Shown in pieces: positions 15,921 to 18,274 of a DNA stretch of 18,274 nucleotides (the first letter of the stretch is position 1; the number at the start of each line of letters is the position of its first letter). Origin of the DNA: Erysipelotrichaceae bacterium (lineage in GTDB: Bacteria > Bacillota_I > Bacilli_A > Erysipelotrichales > Erysipelotrichaceae); NCBI GenBank assembly GCA_900754715.1, contig CAAEDX010000019.1:1-18274 (forward strand), in the 5' to 3' direction. The notes under the pieces were generated by a model, which saw only the letters and a program-made list of their open reading frames with translations, had not been told where the DNA came from and did not search any database. Made by a program: the position numbers and the translations under genes.

Positions 15921-16678
15921 ATGGCCATTGAGCAGAAGGCAGAACGAAACACCGCAGATCTTTCCTTCGTGCATCAGTATGGCAATGACGTGACAGAACT
16001 GATCGATGCGCCGGCCGACAGCTCCGCATTGAATCTGGGCTGCGGCAATGGGCTTTGACAGCCAGGCTGCAAGAGAAAGGATATCAGGCCTGCGGCATTG
16101 ACATGTCTGGCGCGCTGCTTCGCCTTGCCAGACAAGCGTTTCCGCAGCTTACGTTCGTACAGGCGGATGTCACGGCTTTTTCTCTGGATCAAGCGGTCGA
16201 TGCGGTCTTTTCCAATGCGGTGCTTCATTAGATCAAGCCGTCAAAGCAGCGAGAGATGATGCGCTGTGTGCATGCCGCGTGCGAAGGCAGACAATTCGTA
16301 TTTGAAATGGGCGGACATGGCAATAACCGCCTGATCCATGAAGCGCTGGTGGAGGCGTTTCAAGCGCATGGATATGAATACGAAAATCCCTTTTATTTTC
16401 CCCCGATCGCGGAATATTCATCCATGCTGGAGGAGATGGGCTTTGAAGTACGATATGCCATCCTCTTTGACCGGCCTGCCCCATTAAAAAGAAAGGATGG
16501 CCTGTGTGACTGGATCACGATGTTTCTGAAAGAACCGCTTGCCGTCATCCGCACAGAAGATCAAAAATCCGTGCTTGACCAAGCCGTAAACAGCTTGAAG
16601 ACGAAGTTATGCCGCGATGATGGATGGCATGCCGATTATGTTCGTCTGCGCATGAAGGCGATCAAAATCAAAGAGTAA
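15921..16678 (+). pseudogene. Broken SAM-dependent methyltransferase gene
   Basis: A class I SAM methyltransferase can be read across two lesions. The first frame starts at 15921 and holds DLSFVHQYGNDVTELI and LNLGCGNG (the SAM-binding glycine motif), then hits TGA at 16056-16058. Shifting frame there continues as TARLQEKGYQACGIDMSGALLRLA, TFVQADVTAFSLDQAVDAVFSN and VLH, then TAG at 16229-16231. This stop falls where family members usually have Trp (HWIKP), so it looks like TGG to TAG. After it the frame stays open to 16678 (FEMGGHGNNRLI and on). AAAGGAG at 15913-15919 is only one base from the ATG. Last gene of the his operon; not functional as read, unless these two sites are sequencing errors. 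Confidence 0.8.
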
Positions 16679-16707
16679 AAAAACTGCCGCGATCATGGCA
16701 GTTTTTT
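16677..16707 (+). terminator. Rho-independent terminator of the his operon
   Basis: ACTGCC (16683-16688) pairs with GGCAGT (16697-16702), extended by an A-run on the left and a T-run (16702-16707) on the right. It directly follows the methyltransferase pseudogene stop. The A-run and T-run make it usable from both directions. Confidence 0.85.
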
Positions 16708-16935
16708 CGTATGACAGGCAGTCGTTATAAATAGCAGTATGCAGATGTGATTGAACTTTTTTCTTGTTAGAAGGTTTATCACTTTTATATTGCGCAAAGT
16801 TTATATTTAAGATGCCATGAAGAAGAAATGCTAAAGTATATTTCGTAAAAAGTTGTGCAGATTATTTGAAGGCAAGTAAAAAATGCAAGCGTATAGAAAT
16901 AATGATTCGATATTTGCAGAGAAGGAGGGACAATT
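16708..16935 (+). other. AT-rich intergenic region
   Basis: This 228-base stretch between the his operon terminator and the DUF3990 gene holds no open frame with a ribosome binding site. The composition becomes clearly more AT-rich than in the his genes. It presumably contains the promoter of the downstream genes, but I see no good -35/-10 pair. Confidence 0.5.
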
Positions 16936-17420
16936 ATGATTTTATATCATGGCAGCAATTTGGTCGTATCAAAGCCTAAGCTGATTCAGCAAAATCGCTT
17001 TTTGGATTTGGTTTTTATACCACAACCAATAAGGCCTAGGCAATCAGCTTTTCTGATAAGGTGACAAAGCGCCGTAAAATAGGTCAAAGGACAGTAAACG
17101 TTTATGAGTTTAATGAGAAAATCGCTTTTTCAGAATGCTCTGTTCTATATTTTGCCGAGCCGGGAGAAGAGTGGTTGGATTTTGTATCAGATAACCGATC
17201 TGGTAATTATAAGGGTGAAGACTATGATCTTATTTTTGGGCCAGTGGCCAATGATGATGTGTACCGGACATTTACCCTCTATACTGCTGGCATATTGACA
17301 AAGGAGCAGACCTTGGAACAACTCAAAATCAAGAAACTATATAATCAGTTAGTGTTGACATCGGAAAAGGCTTTATCTTACTTACGATTTGTTGGTACCG
17401 TGCCAGAGGAGGAGTTTTGA
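16936..17420 (+). pseudogene. DUF3990 family protein, disrupted by frameshift and stop
   Basis: An ATG at 16936 with an ideal AAGGAGGG site starts MILYHGSN and continues KPKLIQQNRFLD, the N-terminus of DUF3990 proteins. Near 17008 the expected GFGFYTTTN region is shortened and the frame changes: FYTTTNKA continues in another frame, followed by TAG at 17037-17039 where Gln (CAG) is expected, then AISFSDKVTKRRK and on through 17420. Two lesions thus break a protein of about 160 residues. The LYHGS and FYTTTN pattern resembles the H and Y elements of ADP-ribosyltransferase folds; that activity is inference. An internal start at 17061 could give a 119-aa C-terminal fragment. The stop overlaps the next gene by one base. 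Confidence 0.7.
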
Positions 17421-17659
17421 TGGCAGATAAAAAGTTTGAAGTATTTTTGACTTTACTGGTTCACCAGGTAGTTCAATTAATTTGTGAAAACTATACTGTG
17501 GATGAGATAGCAGCAGCTAAAGCATTTTATGGATCTAAGGTATATTCTTTATTGGAGCAGGAGGATACCAAGCTATGGCATTTCAGTCCGCTTACCCTAT
17601 TTAATATGTACGTCGAGGAAAAAAAGACAGGAGACTTTGAGATACCGGAGGAGGCATGA
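17420..17659 (+). CDS. Conserved small protein of a DUF3990/DUF3791 cluster, 79 aa
   Basis: AGGAGG at 17407-17412 lies 7 bases before the ATG at 17420, which overlaps the DUF3990 stop (TGATG). The product is alpha-helical and soluble, with FLTLLVHQVVQLICENY, a AKAFYGSKVYSLLEQEDTKLWHFSP core and a PLTLFNMYVEE helix. I recall similar small proteins next to DUF3990 and DUF3791 genes in Bacillota, but cannot name a family with certainty. Its fixed place between the two suggests a joint function. It appears intact. Confidence 0.7.
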   Translation: MADKKFEVFLTLLVHQVVQLICENYTVDEIAAAKAFYGSKVYSLLEQEDTKLWHFSPLTLFNMYVEEKKTGDFEIPEEA

Positions 17660-17661
17660 AG

Positions 17662-17874
17662 ATGAGCAGGCAAGGAGACTTTCTTATTTATTGTGTGGAG
17701 ATTTATAAAAATGCTAAGCATTTGACTGGCAAACAGGTAGGAGAACTCTTTACTCGTTACCGTGTGTGGGACTATGTATATTCTTGCTTTGAAGCTCTGC
17801 ACACTACAGGAGCCAATTATATTGTAGAAGATATCGACCTCTATATCGAAGCAAGGCAGCTTTCGATGACATAA
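17662..17874 (+). CDS. DUF3791 domain protein, 70 aa
   Basis: The product reads DFLIYCVEIYKNAKHLTGKQVGELFTRY, VWDYVYSCFEALHTTGANYIVEDIDLYI, which fits the DUF3791 pattern (FxIYCxExYK, then LHTxGxxYIxEDI). It is a small helical protein of unknown role, commonly found beside DUF3990. GGAGGAGG at 17647-17654 is 7 bases before the ATG at 17662; an in-frame ATG at 17656 is only one base from it. The site lies inside the end of the preceding gene, so the two are coupled. A weak terminator follows. Confidence 0.75.
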   Translation: MSRQGDFLIYCVEIYKNAKHLTGKQVGELFTRYRVWDYVYSCFEALHTTGANYIVEDIDLYIEARQLSMT

Positions 17875-17906
17875 TAGAGTAATGGATTCAGTATATCTTA
17901 AAATCT

Positions 17907-17936
17907 AAGCCGATTGGCGCGATTCAGTCGGCTTTA
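17907..17936 (+). terminator. Weak hairpin terminator after the DUF3791 gene
   Basis: AAGCCGA (17907-17913) pairs with TCGGCTT (17928-17934) around a 14-base loop, followed only by a short TTTA. It lies about 30 bases after the DUF3791 stop, a fitting place, but the T-run is short. Confidence 0.5.
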
Positions 17937-18066
17937 ATGAAGATATATGTGAACAATAATAAAGTTTTTGTAACAATTGTATTATGGGGAATGGTGACTG
18001 TCACTATCTGTATGTCTGAGACTGGCCAGAATTATAAAGAGGGTTTGAACAGTATATTAACAGTAG
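17937..18066 (+). other. AT-rich stretch without recognisable gene
   Basis: I see no open frame with a ribosome binding site, no strong repeat and no RNA gene here. Short frames are closed every few dozen bases. Confidence 0.4.
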
Positions 18067-18274
18067 AAATTTGATATAAAATTTGCTGGGTATGCAGGAA
18101 GCGCACACGACAAATTCTTAAATACAATAAAAACAAGTATAGCTAAAGATTATGAGAGAGAACATTATGCCTTATAAAAATGGCGTATGGTTGAGAATTT
18201 AGAAGTTGGATTTGTTGCACATTGCGGGAATGTATTATTCGTGGTAAAATTTATATATAAACTTTGGTGTAAAA
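18067..18274 (+). pseudogene. Possible decayed coding remnant at the window edge
   Basis: One frame (codons from 18067) reads as protein-like sequence: KFAGYAGSAHDKFLNTIK, then IAKDYEREHYAL, a TAA at 18172-18174, then KWRMVENLEVGFVAHCGNVLF to the edge of the window. The mix of residues looks more like coding than random AT-rich DNA, and sense seems to continue past the stop in the same frame. There is no start codon with a ribosome binding site. No family is recognised; chance is a real alternative. Confidence 0.25.

Noticed and set aside
16936..17060. Programmed frameshift making an intact DUF3990 protein
   Set aside because: A shift alone would not help, because a TAG lies in the continuing frame at 17037-17039. 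Two lesions indicate decay.

Overview
The window looks like a chromosomal segment of a low-to-mid GC Bacillota bacterium. Strong AGGAGG ribosome binding sites, a T-box leader in front of a histidine operon, and the HisZ plus short HisG pairing all fit this. An Erysipelotrichia-like gut organism is my best guess, by gestalt only. It holds a core biosynthetic operon flanked on both sides by accessory DNA.

Region 1 (1-6570, + strand) is one tightly packed operon whose start lies outside the window. It ends an unidentified gene, then encodes a protein with a DNA/RNA non-specific endonuclease-like motif and a Ser/Ala-rich tail, and a soluble VirD4/TraD-like P-loop ATPase. Next come a second ATPase-like protein that has lost its P-loop, an M48 (HtpX-like) membrane metalloprotease, an unknown 122-aa protein, a ClpP-like protease with an intact Ser-His-Asp triad, another VirD4/TraG-like ATPase and a small charged protein. 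Several junctions are ATGA overlaps. No relaxase, VirB4, integrase or pilus gene is visible, so it may be part of a conjugative element, but the mix of ATPases and two proteases is unusual.

Region 2 (6571-7620) is a boundary zone. A promoter with four phased ATACGTAT-type boxes drives a decayed hicAB toxin-antitoxin locus: hicA is internally deleted and hicB is shortened and ends at a stop in its conserved C-terminal motif. A 56-aa two-helix membrane protein with its own terminator lies on the minus strand. Two palindromes precede the his promoter.

Region 3 (about 7564-16707) is the histidine operon: a T-box leader with a CAC (His) specifier, then hisZ-hisG-hisD-hisC-hisB-hisH-hisA-hisF-hisI-hisE. 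A LUD-domain (LutC-like) gene and a broken SAM methyltransferase follow, then a strong terminator. All steps from PRPP to histidine are present except histidinol-phosphate phosphatase. Starved (uncharged) tRNA-His should stabilise the antiterminator and switch on the whole operon.

Region 4 (16708-18274) is visibly more AT-rich accessory DNA. It holds a DUF3990 gene broken by a frameshift and a stop, a conserved partner, a DUF3791 gene, and a possible further decayed coding remnant at the window edge. Decay is a theme: hicA, hicB, the methyltransferase and the DUF3990 gene all carry lesions, while the his genes are intact.
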